Assembly (NCBI GenBank): GCA_913057515.1 | Contig: CAJXOJ010000001.1 | Span: 124,001 to 188,000 of the forward strand | From: an uncultured Cycloclasticus sp. | GTDB taxonomy: Bacteria; Pseudomonadota; Gammaproteobacteria; Methylococcales; Cycloclasticaceae | Direction: 5' to 3' | Length of the DNA: 64,000 bases | Shown here: positions 1 through 7,992 of the stretch, in pieces | How positions within the stretch are numbered: the stretch's first letter is position 1 | Layout: each line of letters starts with the position of its first letter | Notes under the pieces: model-generated | Told to the model about the DNA's origin: nothing | What the model saw: the letters and a program-made list of their open reading frames with translations, nothing else | Database searches by the model: none | Program-made: the position numbers and the translations under genes

Positions 1-541
1 GATAATAGGCCCGTAATACGTCTTTACGTTCATTAGTTGAAATATGCTGACTAAAGCGCTTCCATGCTTTGGGAAATAGTCGATTAGCCCCATCTTTAAA
101 GAACCAGTCTGCATCTATAGAGCGCGCTAAAAATGCTCCTCGGAGAATTAAGCCCAACACCTTTGAAGTATGCGCCTGAGCATACAAAAGCGCTAATGTA
201 GCCCCCCAAGAACCACCAAACAACAACCATTTTTCAATCGACAATTGTTTACGAATCATCTCCATATCTGCTATCAAATGCTGCGTTGTATTGCGCACTA
301 ATCTACCCAATGGGCGTGAGCGACCCGCTCCACGCTGGTCCATTAAAATTATATGGTATTTTTGTGGGTTAAAAAAACACCGGTGATGCTCTTTGCAACT
401 AGAACCTGGCCCACCATGCAAAAAAATGACCGGAATTCCATCAGGGTTACCCGATTGCTCGAAATACACCTCATGGCCATCACCTGTCTCAAGCCAATCG
501 CTCGCAAATGGTTTAATTTCTGGGTACAAGGTACTTAACAT
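1..541 (-). CDS. pip: Prolyl aminopeptidase, partial (C-terminus beyond window)
   Basis: About 180 N-terminal residues of a cytosolic alpha/beta-hydrolase peptidase that removes N-terminal proline. The start ATG is at 541, and the protein opens MLSTLYPEIKPFASDWL, typical of the family. The oxyanion-hole signature HGGPGSSC is near residue 43. DQRGAGRS follows, and the nucleophile elbow GGSWGATLALLYAQ carries the catalytic Ser. The catalytic Asp and His lie in the part cut off at base 1. The gene is divergent from thiO with about 95 bp between them. Prolyl iminopeptidase is by far the best fit from the GGPG and GGSWGS-type motifs. Confidence 0.93.
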   Translation of the reverse strand, partial: MLSTLYPEIKPFASDWLETGDGHEVYFEQSGNPDGIPVIFLHGGPGSSCKEHHRCFFNPQKYHIILMDQRGAGRSRPLGRLVRNTTQHLIADMEMIRKQLSIEKWLLFGGSWGATLALLYAQAHTSKVLGLILRGAFLARSIDADWFFKDGANRLFPKAWKRFSQHISTNERKDVLRAYY

Positions 542-637
542 TAACAATCCCTTAAATTTATAATTCAAAGCTGATTCGCATCAGCAATCCTCAACCTAGA
601 TTACGCTATACTGAACGTTTTTAACACCTTACTTCAC

Positions 638-1720
638 ATGTTCGATTTTCTCATTATTGGCGGCGGCATTATTGGTTTATTAACCGCTAAAGAACTTCAA
701 AAAACGGGCGCAACGGTTGCCATTATTGAAAAAAACAGTCCTGGCCAACAAGCCACTTGGGCAGCCGGTGGAATATTATCACCTATGCGGCCTTGGCTAT
801 ACTCCAGCCCTGTCAATGCCATCAGCTCACTCAGCCAACGTGTTTATCAACAACTGTCTTCAGAACTCTATGAGGAAACTGGCACTGACCCAGAATGGCT
901 GCTCTCTGGCATGTTAGTGCTGTACGATAATGAAATGACTCAAGCACTTAGATGGTGTGAACAAAACGATTCACCCGTTGAAGTACTGCCCGTAGGTACC
1001 TTAAATAGCCAATTTCGCCATTTAAAACCACTGGCACAACCTGCTCTTTATCGCAGCGATGTGGCAACCATTAAGCCACATAAATTATCGGCCGCTTTAA
1101 CACAATATTTAATCGCTAAAGGAGTTAGCTTTTATAACGCGCAGGAAGCTAAGCAACTGGTTTCAACAGGTCAGTCAATTACCGGCGTACAACTCGAACA
1201 CTCAATCGTTAGCGCGAGTGAGTATATTATATGTGGCGGCGCCTGGAGCCCACTGTTAATACCCGATGCTTGCCCCAAGCCCATCATTACCCCCGTTAAA
1301 GGACAAATGATTTGCTTTCCTCCGACAGACATTGCCAACCAATGCATGGTGATGGACGGCAACCGTTATATTATTCCTAGAAAAGATGGCCGAATGGTGG
1401 TTGGTAGTACCCGCGAAAATACTCACTTTGATGCCAGCACTACTCAAGAAGCCTTTAATGACCTTAAAGGTTTTGCTCAGCAGCTTTATCCTGCGCTCAA
1501 TACTATTGAGCCTGATGCACACTGGGCGGGGTTAAGACCCAGCTCACCGCAGAGCATCCCCTATATTTGCCGAGTTGAGCCCTTCAACAATTTAAGCCTT
1601 AATGCTGGGCATTATCGTAACGGAATTGTTACCGCGCCAGCCAGCGCCGAGCTGATGGCGGATATACTATTAAATAGAACCAGCAAAATAGATCCCGCCC
1701 CCTACAAAATCACACGCTAA
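638..1720 (+). CDS. thiO: Glycine oxidase ThiO (FAD-dependent)
   Basis: FAD-dependent amine oxidase of 360 aa, the usual length for ThiO. It oxidises glycine to iminoglyoxylate (dehydroglycine) for the thiazole moiety of thiamine. The dinucleotide-binding motif GGGIIGLLTAKEL lies at residues 8-20. The AAGGILSPMRPW block and the C-terminal GHYRNGIVTAPASAELMADILL are characteristic of ThiO rather than other DAO-family oxidases. No other thiamine gene is in the window, so the gene stands apart from a thi operon. The next gene, a Fur-family regulator, begins 54 bp downstream. Confidence 0.9.
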   Translation: MFDFLIIGGGIIGLLTAKELQKTGATVAIIEKNSPGQQATWAAGGILSPMRPWLYSSPVNAISSLSQRVYQQLSSELYEETGTDPEWLLSGMLVLYDNEMTQALRWCEQNDSPVEVLPVGTLNSQFRHLKPLAQPALYRSDVATIKPHKLSAALTQYLIAKGVSFYNAQEAKQLVSTGQSITGVQLEHSIVSASEYIICGGAWSPLLIPDACPKPIITPVKGQMICFPPTDIANQCMVMDGNRYIIPRKDGRMVVGSTRENTHFDASTTQEAFNDLKGFAQQLYPALNTIEPDAHWAGLRPSSPQSIPYICRVEPFNNLSLNAGHYRNGIVTAPASAELMADILLNRTSKIDPAPYKITR

Positions 1721-1740
1721 TATCAGTACTAAACACCCTA

Positions 1741-1749
1741 TGCTATACT
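1741..1749 (+). promoter_or_regulatory. Candidate extended -10 for the Irr-like regulator
   Basis: TGCTATACT, an extended -10 form (TG-N-TATACT), sits 26 bp upstream of the regulator's ATG at 1775. No good -35 is visible at 17 bp, as is common for extended -10 promoters. It lies just after the thiO stop. Confidence 0.35.
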
Positions 1750-1774
1750 GCAAAAAGGCGCAACGGTATAGATT

Positions 1775-2188
1775 ATGGTCAAAAAAACAAACGTACAATC
1801 TGTTAAATATTTACTGAGGGCACACGGCATTACGCCCACGCAACAACGCCTACAAATAGCAAACTTCCTGTTTGGTAAACAACAACATGTCAGCGCCGAT
1901 CAAATCTTATCCCATGTTCAACAAAGCAATCAGCCCGTTTCAAAGGCAACCGTTTATAACACCCTTGGGCTATTTGCTAATAAAGGCTTATTAAGAGAAG
2001 TTATTATTGATCCAAACAAAGTTTTTTACGACACCAATACCGAACACCACCATCACTTTTATAACACCGACTCCAACACCTTAACCGATGTTAATAGTAG
2101 TGATATTAATATTAACACTTTACCAGCTCTGCCCAGCGGCACTCATTTCGAATGTGTTGATGTCATTATTAAAGTTCGCAATCAGTAA
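1775..2188 (+). CDS. Fur-superfamily regulator, Irr-like
   Basis: A 137-aa Fur-family transcription factor. The N-terminal winged helix spans about residues 10-80, with TPTQQRLQIANFL and the recognition segment SKATVYNTLGLFANKGLLRE. The dimerisation part is short and carries HHHHF at 91-95. Only one Cys (127) is present, so the paired CxxC structural zinc sites of Fur, Zur and PerR are absent. A histidine run in this place and the lack of CxxC are hallmarks of Irr, the haem-responsive iron regulator, and its gammaproteobacterial relatives. Family membership is clear, but haem sensing is inference. It could also be a peroxide-type regulator. Confidence 0.8.
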   Translation: MVKKTNVQSVKYLLRAHGITPTQQRLQIANFLFGKQQHVSADQILSHVQQSNQPVSKATVYNTLGLFANKGLLREVIIDPNKVFYDTNTEHHHHFYNTDSNTLTDVNSSDININTLPALPSGTHFECVDVIIKVRNQ

Positions 2189-2193
2189 ACAAC

Positions 2194-2222
2194 TTGTCCG
2201 AGCCTCATTAACTCCCTATACT
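2194..2222 (+). promoter_or_regulatory. Sigma-70 promoter of tRNA-Thr
   Basis: TTGTCC (2194-2199) and TATACT (2217-2222) are separated by exactly 17 bp. They lie 14 bp upstream of the mature tRNA 5' end, with a short C-rich stretch in between, the layout expected of a stable-RNA promoter. Confidence 0.65.
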
Positions 2223-2236
2223 TTCATGTTCCCGAA

Positions 2237-2312
2237 GCCGATGTAGCTCAGGTGGTAGAGCGGCTCATTCGTAATGAGTAGGTCAGCGGTTCGAATCCGC
2301 TCATTGGCTCCA
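2237..2312 (+). tRNA. tRNA-Thr (anticodon CGT)
   Basis: A 76-nt cloverleaf. The acceptor GCCGATG pairs with CATTGGC (one G-T pair). The D arm contains AGCTCAGGTGGTAGAGC. The anticodon stem GCTCA/TGAGT holds the loop TTCGTAA, giving anticodon CGT at 2270-2272, which reads ACG. The T arm contains GGTTCGAATCC. CCA is encoded at 2310-2312. Confidence 0.96.
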
Positions 2313-2627
2313 TATTTTTTTGATAATTTACTTTTTGTGAACATAAAGATAATAATAAGAGAAGGTTTTAATGTGAGCTTTCAATAATGGGTATTAGCTA
2401 AGAAGCCTTACCTAAAAGTAGTATTGACGCGCCTTCAAACAATACGTTTAATTGGGTTATGCAGCGAGTAACCCTTCCCGCTACCCCATAGATAATTAGT
2501 TCGGGGACTTGTAGCCCTGCTTTTTTCTAGGACTGTTTTTAGTCAACCCATCCATACCCGTTAGCCTTCTTTCTCAGCCATTGCACGTTAGACTGCTCCC
2601 AAGTCACGTTTATATTGCCCCTCAAGA
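2313..2627. other. Intergenic region downstream of tRNA-Thr
   Basis: About 315 bp between the tRNA and the last gene of the aryl polyene operon. No gene is supported. It holds an inverted repeat GGGTTA/TAACCC (2454-2459 and 2469-2474, 9-nt loop) without a T-tract, so it is not a convincing terminator. Confidence 0.5.
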
Positions 2628-3866
2628 CTAGCCTTGATCTCTTTCCCACTTTTTAAAAATTAACGATGTGTTTATGCCACCAAAAGCAAAGTTATTACTC
2701 ATGATGTATTGTGTATCTATCTCTCGCCCTTCATGCATGATGTAGTCTAGCTGGCCACACATTTCATCAACATCGTTTAGATTAGCCGTTGCATGAAACC
2801 ATTTGTTTTTCATCATTTCAATGGCTGTCCACGCTTCCAAAGCACCACAGGCACCTAACGTGTGGCCCGTAAAACTTTTAAACGAACTAATCGGTGTATC
2901 GCGGCCAAATACTGCGTATGTCGCTTGGCTTTCAGCAATATCACCTCGATCTGTTGCTGTACCATGTGCACTGATATAGCCGATGTCTCGTGGACTGATT
3001 TGGGCAGATTCTATCGATAGCCTCATTGCTTTTTCCATCGTTTCTGCCTTTGGTTGCGTAATATGGCTGCCATCAGAATTAGTCCCAAAACCTACCAGTT
3101 CTGCATGTATTGTCACGCCGCGCTCAAGAGCATGCTCTAACTCCTCAAGAATCAACGTCCCTCCGCCTTCACCGATAACTAAGCCATCTCGGTTTTTATC
3201 AAAAGGCCGTGGTGTTAGGTGCGGCTCATCATTGCGTACACTCGTGGCATAAAGCGTGTCGAAGACAGCAGCTTCTGAGGCACACAAACGCTCGCAACCA
3301 CCCGCTATCATGACTTTTTGCTGCCCATGTTTGATCGCCTCGTATGCTAAACCAATGCCTTGGCTGGCTGAGGTACAGGCGCTAGATGTTGTATAAACTC
3401 GACCTTTGAGACCAAAGTAAATACCTATATTAACTGGCGAGGTATGCGCCATCATTTTAATATAGGAGTTAGCATTCAAACCATCACATGAATAATTTAG
3501 CAGCATATTACCAAAGTCTGCAATGGCTTCTGTATCCCCTGCCGATGAACCATACGCCACACCGGCTTCACCGTTTAGCAACACATCCTTCCCAAGCAAG
3601 TTAGCATCTTTTAGCGCACGCTCTGAGCTTAATACGCCAAATTGCGCTACACGCCCCATACTTCTGAGGTCTTTACGGCTGTAATGCGCAGGCATCTCAA
3701 AATCCACGACTGGTGCGCCTAAACGTGTATTCAGGCCATCGTATTTATCCCAGTCATCCATCCGGACTATGCCCGTTTTTGCATTCTGAAGATGATTATA
3801 AATTGTTTCCCAATCATTCCCTATGGGTGAGAAACCAGCCATTCCTGTTACCACCACTCGTTTCAT
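2628..3866 (-). CDS. Aryl polyene beta-ketoacyl-ACP synthase (ApeO-like)
   Basis: Type II ketosynthase of the FabF class, 412 aa, condensing malonyl-ACP with the growing polyene chain. The triad is complete: Cys164 in SSACTSASQG, His in SAHGTATDRGD, and His in FTGHTLGACGALEAW. The C-terminal NNFAFGGINTSLIF is the usual KS ending. It is the last gene of the minus-strand cluster. Its ATG shares one base with the stop of the ketoreductase upstream (TAATG), implying translational coupling. In characterised APE systems one active KS pairs with a Cys-less chain-length factor (ApeO with ApeC). Which of the two active KSs here takes that role is inference from gene order. Confidence 0.88.
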   Translation of the reverse strand: MKRVVVTGMAGFSPIGNDWETIYNHLQNAKTGIVRMDDWDKYDGLNTRLGAPVVDFEMPAHYSRKDLRSMGRVAQFGVLSSERALKDANLLGKDVLLNGEAGVAYGSSAGDTEAIADFGNMLLNYSCDGLNANSYIKMMAHTSPVNIGIYFGLKGRVYTTSSACTSASQGIGLAYEAIKHGQQKVMIAGGCERLCASEAAVFDTLYATSVRNDEPHLTPRPFDKNRDGLVIGEGGGTLILEELEHALERGVTIHAELVGFGTNSDGSHITQPKAETMEKAMRLSIESAQISPRDIGYISAHGTATDRGDIAESQATYAVFGRDTPISSFKSFTGHTLGACGALEAWTAIEMMKNKWFHATANLNDVDEMCGQLDYIMHEGREIDTQYIMSNNFAFGGINTSLIFKKWERDQG

Positions 3867-4591
3867 TAAACCATTCCCCCATTAACTGAAATTACTTGTC
3901 GAGTTATATAACTTGCCCCTTCAGACATTAAAAAACTAACCGTTGCCGCCACTTCTTCTACCCGCCCGACTCGTTGCATCGGAATCATTTTTACCGCATC
4001 ATCTAAGAAAACAGTGTCTGCCATGTCCGTATCTATCAACCCAGGTGCCACGCAGTTGACGGTTATTTTTCTTTTAGCCAGTTCAACTGCCAACGCTTTC
4101 GTAGCACCAATAATACCTGCTTTCGCTGCACTGTAATTAACCTGCCCGCGGTTCCCAACTTCACCAGAAACAGATGACAGAGTAACAATTCGGCTTGATT
4201 TCCTTCGACGGATCATTGGCATAATAACCGGGTGTAATACATTATAAAAACCATCTAAGTTTGTTCTAATAACGGCATCCCATTCTTCAGCAGGGATGGC
4301 TGGAAAAGCATTATCTTTTGCAATACCTGCGTTGCAGACAACACCATAATATGCTCCAAACTTTTCCATATCGTCTTCAAGAACACGTTTGCACTGCTCT
4401 CGATTAGAAATATCAAATTGCAATACCCGCACTTGCTGACCCATGTCTGTAACTTGGGCAGCAACCTCTTCAGCCTGCTTTTGGTTTGTACGGTTATGAA
4501 CGACAATATCGTACCCATCTGCGGCTAACGCTAACACAATTGCCTTACCAATGCCCCGGCTTGAGCCTGTTACTAGTACCACTTCACTCAT
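3866..4591 (-). CDS. Aryl polyene 3-ketoacyl-ACP reductase (ApeQ/FabG-like)
   Basis: Short-chain dehydrogenase of 241 aa that reduces the beta-keto group after each condensation using NADPH. The Rossmann motif TGSSRGIGKAI is at residues 8-18, NAG appears at strand 4, and the catalytic Ser, Tyr and Lys lie in TLSSVSG and NYSAAKAG. The C-terminus ISVNGGMV resembles FabG. It overlaps the dehydratase gene upstream by 4 nt and the ketosynthase downstream by 1 nt, so it belongs to the same elongation module. Assignment to the pigment pathway rests on this context. Confidence 0.88.
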   Translation of the reverse strand: MSEVVLVTGSSRGIGKAIVLALAADGYDIVVHNRTNQKQAEEVAAQVTDMGQQVRVLQFDISNREQCKRVLEDDMEKFGAYYGVVCNAGIAKDNAFPAIPAEEWDAVIRTNLDGFYNVLHPVIMPMIRRRKSSRIVTLSSVSGEVGNRGQVNYSAAKAGIIGATKALAVELAKRKITVNCVAPGLIDTDMADTVFLDDAVKMIPMQRVGRVEEVAATVSFLMSEGASYITRQVISVNGGMV

Positions 4592-5040
4592 TTTCTATTT
4601 CCCTGTAAAAATTTTTCTGCATTCTCAGGCTGAAATACACTCAACCTCGCTGTTGCTTCACATGCACCACCTTTTAGCTCACAATTAAATGCACCCAAAC
4701 CACTAGCAGCTTGCATTTCAAGCTGTATAAATATGACGAGCGCTTCCCCTATCGGGAAATACTCGGTGGAACTTACGTACTTCCGTGCACCCAGCAAAAA
4801 CCCAAGTTTAGGGTGTGCGCCTTTGCTTTTTTCTTGAAGGCCGGCATAGGCTGCAACTGTTTGCGCAAGGTACTCTAGCCCAATGACAGCTGGAACCCCT
4901 TTTTCCTCAGCAAATAGTGAATCGGGTGAAATATTTACCTTTGCCCGCAACCAATCATCACCATAATCAAGAATCTCGCTTAGCAAGCTCATTGTGCCGG
5001 TATGCGGCACTAGGTCAGATACTTGATATTCATTCTTCAT
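4588..5040 (-). CDS. Aryl polyene hotdog dehydratase (ApeP-like)
   Basis: Hotdog-fold protein of 150 aa related to FabA/FabZ. It is the probable partner of the dehydratase domain fused to the ligase at 13567. LVPHTGTMSLL near the N-terminus and VIGLEYLAQTVAAYAGLQ (hotdog helix) are typical of the 3-hydroxylacyl-ACP dehydratase subunit of APE loci. The start is placed at ATG 5040 rather than GTG 5049. ATG gives a 4-nt ATGA overlap with the upstream ketosynthase stop and has a TAGGG Shine-Dalgarno 8 nt upstream. In studied APE systems two dehydratase subunits (ApeI and ApeP) act as a heteromer; this is known for the family, not shown here. Confidence 0.82.
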   Translation of the reverse strand: MKNEYQVSDLVPHTGTMSLLSEILDYGDDWLRAKVNISPDSLFAEEKGVPAVIGLEYLAQTVAAYAGLQEKSKGAHPKLGFLLGARKYVSSTEYFPIGEALVIFIQLEMQAASGLGAFNCELKGGACEATARLSVFQPENAEKFLQGNRK

Positions 5041-6227
5041 TCGATGCACCCTAATATTAATGAAATGTTATTACCTCCAAAAGCAAATGAATTACTTAAA
5101 GCATAACGCATTGGGTGTTCTATGGTTGTCTGCTTGCTGACTAAGTTTATTTTTTTTAATTCAGGGTCAACCGCCCCATCCCAGCAGTGTTCTGGTAGAA
5201 AGGGTGGCTCTTGAGTTTTGTCTAACATTAGCCAGCATATGCCCGCTTCAACAGCACCAGCTGCCCCCAATGTATGCCCAGTATATGGTTTTGTTGAACC
5301 ACATAAGGTTTTAGACCCAAACACCGTATGCATTGCTAAAGCTTCCATGTGGTCATTTAACTGCGTCGCTGTACCATGCAAATTCACATATGATATATCG
5401 GCCGGTTTCAATTTAGCATCAGCCAATGCAGCTTCCATACATCTAATGGCCCCCTTTCCTGTCGGGTCTGGAGCCGATATATGGTGAGCATCACTACCTT
5501 CCCCGACACCCAATAACTCCACACCTTTCTTTTCAGCTGTTACTAAAAACAGCGTGGCACCTTCTCCAATATTTATACCCTTTCTATTTGCACTAAATGG
5601 ATTACACACCGTATCACTGACCGCCTGTAATGATGAGAACCCTTGCACTGTTAAGTGACACAAGGTATCTACGCCACCGGCGATAACGGCGTCACAAACA
5701 CCTATTTGAATTAAACGCCTTGCTGCTGCTAATGCTTTCGCACCCGATGAACAAGCTGTTGATATACCGTATGCAGGTCCATTCACGCCTACTATTTCAG
5801 CAATAAATTTTGCTGTCGCACCCATTTCTTGTAAGCCGTAATCATAAACACCGGGCACTTGCTTTGTGTTCACCCATTCTCTAATCGCCGGTTCGCTTTC
5901 GGCTATGCCCGATGTGCTTGTACCGATAATCACTCCAACTTTATTTGCACCATATTTACTAATAGCTGCAGAGACGTCGGGCTGCATTTGCTGAAGTGCA
6001 GCGAGTGCAAACTGATTATTTCGACTTTTCCATTTTTTTTCTGGCAGTGAAATATCTGGCAATCTACCATTATACAGGCCTAGAGGCAGCGGCATGCCTC
6101 TACTAAACTTGTCTGTGGTGGTTAAATCAATTTTCTGCTCAAATAGGTTTTTTTTTAACTTTGTGGGTGAATCGCCCGCCGCACATAGTATGCCCATTGT
6201 ATTGAGGTAACACCGTTCTGTCGTCAT
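5037..6227 (-). CDS. Aryl polyene beta-ketoacyl-ACP synthase (ApeR-like)
   Basis: Second ketosynthase of the locus, 396 aa. Its full triad comprises Cys159 in STACSSGAKAL, His in NLHGTATQLND, and His in YTGHTLGAAGAVEAG. The C-terminus SNSFAFGGNNISLIL is standard. Because the catalytic residues are present it is an active condensing enzyme, not a chain-length factor. It overlaps the neighbouring genes by 4 nt on both sides. APE clusters commonly carry an additional KS (ApeR) for which a priming or primer-supply role has been proposed. The exact division of labour with the KS at 2628 cannot be read from the sequence. Confidence 0.88.
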   Translation of the reverse strand: MTTERCYLNTMGILCAAGDSPTKLKKNLFEQKIDLTTTDKFSRGMPLPLGLYNGRLPDISLPEKKWKSRNNQFALAALQQMQPDVSAAISKYGANKVGVIIGTSTSGIAESEPAIREWVNTKQVPGVYDYGLQEMGATAKFIAEIVGVNGPAYGISTACSSGAKALAAARRLIQIGVCDAVIAGGVDTLCHLTVQGFSSLQAVSDTVCNPFSANRKGINIGEGATLFLVTAEKKGVELLGVGEGSDAHHISAPDPTGKGAIRCMEAALADAKLKPADISYVNLHGTATQLNDHMEALAMHTVFGSKTLCGSTKPYTGHTLGAAGAVEAGICWLMLDKTQEPPFLPEHCWDGAVDPELKKINLVSKQTTIEHPMRYALSNSFAFGGNNISLILGCIE

Positions 6228-6772
6228 AGTTTCTTTTGCTCTATTAAGTCGATGTTTATTCGGTAGTTGCTTCGTTTATTAACAACCAATAGTTTTTCTG
6301 CAGACGGGTAAGTAATCGTCATTATATTTTTTGTTTTTGTGTTCAGTTTTCTTTGTTTATTGCCGATGACTAACTGCCAGCCCTCACTGAGGAGGTAGTG
6401 CTTTTTTAAAGAATCCACTGGCCATAGCGCAAATTGTAAAATAGCTAAAATTTCTTCCGAAGGTAATAGGAATGAGGAGTAATTATGCTGTACCAACGTC
6501 TTCCCATCATAATCAATTGAGAGCACGATTTGCCCGGTTGGAAGCAAGGCTCGCAATTTCAACTGATCTTTTTCCACCTGAGTGAGCGCTATGATTTGAT
6601 GCTTGCCCTCTGCTGATATCAGGGTTAATGTCTGCTTGAGCAACATCACATTCGGCCCCTCACTGGGGGGCAATAGCAATAAAGTATGCGGCTCTACATC
6701 TGCCACTGATAGCCAAGAACAGCCCGACATAATAAACATGATAGCTGCAAGGCTTATTATTCTTTTCGACAT
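6224..6772 (-). CDS. DUF3261-type lipoprotein of the aryl polyene locus
   Basis: A 182-aa predicted lipoprotein: N-terminal MSKRII, hydrophobic core AAIMFIM, and lipobox SGC with the modified Cys at 18. The rest is polar beta-rich sequence including TLTLISAEGKHQIIALTQVE and DYDGKTLVQHNYSS. Size and position between the FAD enzyme and the ketosynthase match the DUF3261 protein recurrent in APE loci, thought to help move the pigment lipid to the outer membrane together with the LolA-like and MMPL proteins. Molecular function is unknown. It overlaps the FAD oxidoreductase gene by 16 nt. Confidence 0.75.
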   Translation of the reverse strand: MSKRIISLAAIMFIMSGCSWLSVADVEPHTLLLLPPSEGPNVMLLKQTLTLISAEGKHQIIALTQVEKDQLKLRALLPTGQIVLSIDYDGKTLVQHNYSSFLLPSEEILAILQFALWPVDSLKKHYLLSEGWQLVIGNKQRKLNTKTKNIMTITYPSAEKLLVVNKRSNYRINIDLIEQKKL

Positions 6773-7992
6773 AACGCTGCCAACGTCGTTAATCTTGATG
6801 GGTTCTTAACGTAGGGGTTTTTAACATCCCATGCATACCCCGCTAACACAGAGCATATCATTCGCTCTACCTGGTCATTTTTCAGTGTCGAGAAAATGAT
6901 ATCTTGGAATCGCTCGTCATACCAACCTTCAACAAATTCTCTAAATGTATTAACACCTTGTTTGAGCGGAATAGAAAATTCCTTTTCCCAATCAGGCGTC
7001 TGACCTGATAACTGCCTATCAACAACTGCTGCCGCTAAACTGGCTGATTTAAGTGCAATGGTCACCCCCGATGAGAACACGGGGTCGAGAAACTCTCCGG
7101 CATTACCCAGTAAGGCAAATTGGTCGCCATACAAGCTTTCTACATCACACGAATAGCCACTGATTGAATTGATAGGCGTATCAAAGCTTGAATCAGCCAA
7201 GAAGTCGGCCAACATGCCACCTTCAGAGATTAATTGTTTCAAAGCTTCCTCTTTCCCCCCTTCCATAGCCTGTAAATACTCCTGCGGCACAACAACGCCC
7301 ACTGATGCTCTGCCATTGCTAAACGGGATTAGCCAATACCATATATCATGGTGTTTAGGGTGCGTAGTAATCAGAATTTTATGTCGGTCGTAGCGACTAT
7401 CCGTTATGTTGTCTTCAATATGCGTAAACAACGAGGTCCGTGACAATAAATTAGACGCTTTTTCTAATTTTAATAGTCGAGGTAATACTCGGCCAAAACC
7501 ACTAGCATCTAACACAAATTTTGCATCTAACTGGTAACTCTCAGCGTTGGCATTACTGACTGTTAAGGTAACGCCAGTAGACTCTGAGGCGTAGGCAATG
7601 ACTGTCTCACCATAACGAATGCCAACCCCTTGCCGCTCAGCTTCATCGGCTAAAACTTTATCAAAGGTACCTCGTTGAACTTGAAAAGTAGTTCCCCACC
7701 CTTCTGTGAATTTTTCTCTAAAATCATAGCTTTCATAAGCATCGCCTCTTGTGAAAGCAGCGCCGTTCTTTGGTTGAAATTTGGCCTTTTCAACGGCCGG
7801 TATCATCCCCGCTTCTTCTAAATACGACATGCTCTGAGGCAACAAACTTTCACCAATGGAAAAGCGAGGGAAAAACTCTTTTTCAAGAATCATCACCCGG
7901 TACCCCGCTTTATTAAGTAACGCGGCGGCCACAGAGCCCGAAGGCCCCGCACCAATAACAATCACGTCTAAATTTTTTGCATCAACTGTCAT
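6757..7992 (-). CDS. FAD-dependent oxidoreductase (halogenase/geranylgeranyl reductase-like)
   Basis: A 411-aa flavoprotein. The N-terminal GAGPSGSVAAALL (residues 15-27) binds FAD, and PRFSIGESLLPQSM is the block typical of the flavin-dependent halogenase/geranylgeranyl-reductase group. DASGFGRVLPR lies mid-protein, and GNAGEFLDPVFSSGV forms the second FAD contact. No WxWxIP halogenase signature is seen, so redox or hydroxylation chemistry on the aryl head or polyene is more likely than halogenation. Such an enzyme is common in APE clusters, but its substrate is not settled. It overlaps the MMPL transporter gene by 4 nt. Confidence 0.8.
   Translation of the reverse strand: MTVDAKNLDVIVIGAGPSGSVAAALLNKAGYRVMILEKEFFPRFSIGESLLPQSMSYLEEAGMIPAVEKAKFQPKNGAAFTRGDAYESYDFREKFTEGWGTTFQVQRGTFDKVLADEAERQGVGIRYGETVIAYASESTGVTLTVSNANAESYQLDAKFVLDASGFGRVLPRLLKLEKASNLLSRTSLFTHIEDNITDSRYDRHKILITTHPKHHDIWYWLIPFSNGRASVGVVVPQEYLQAMEGGKEEALKQLISEGGMLADFLADSSFDTPINSISGYSCDVESLYGDQFALLGNAGEFLDPVFSSGVTIALKSASLAAAVVDRQLSGQTPDWEKEFSIPLKQGVNTFREFVEGWYDERFQDIIFSTLKNDQVERMICSVLAGYAWDVKNPYVKNPSRLTTLAALCRKE

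Noticed and set aside
353-538. Plus-strand ORF inside the prolyl aminopeptidase region
   Set aside because: It is the opposite strand of a clear peptidase-coding sequence with conserved motifs.
2540-2627. Minus-strand open frame of about 26 codons after the last APE gene (ends ANGYGWVD)
   Set aside because: Too short, without start codon or ribosome site. Not separable from chance.
6757-7992. Tryptophan-halogenase function for the FAD enzyme
   Set aside because: PRFSIGES occurs in the broader flavoprotein group, but the WxWxIP halogenase motif is absent.
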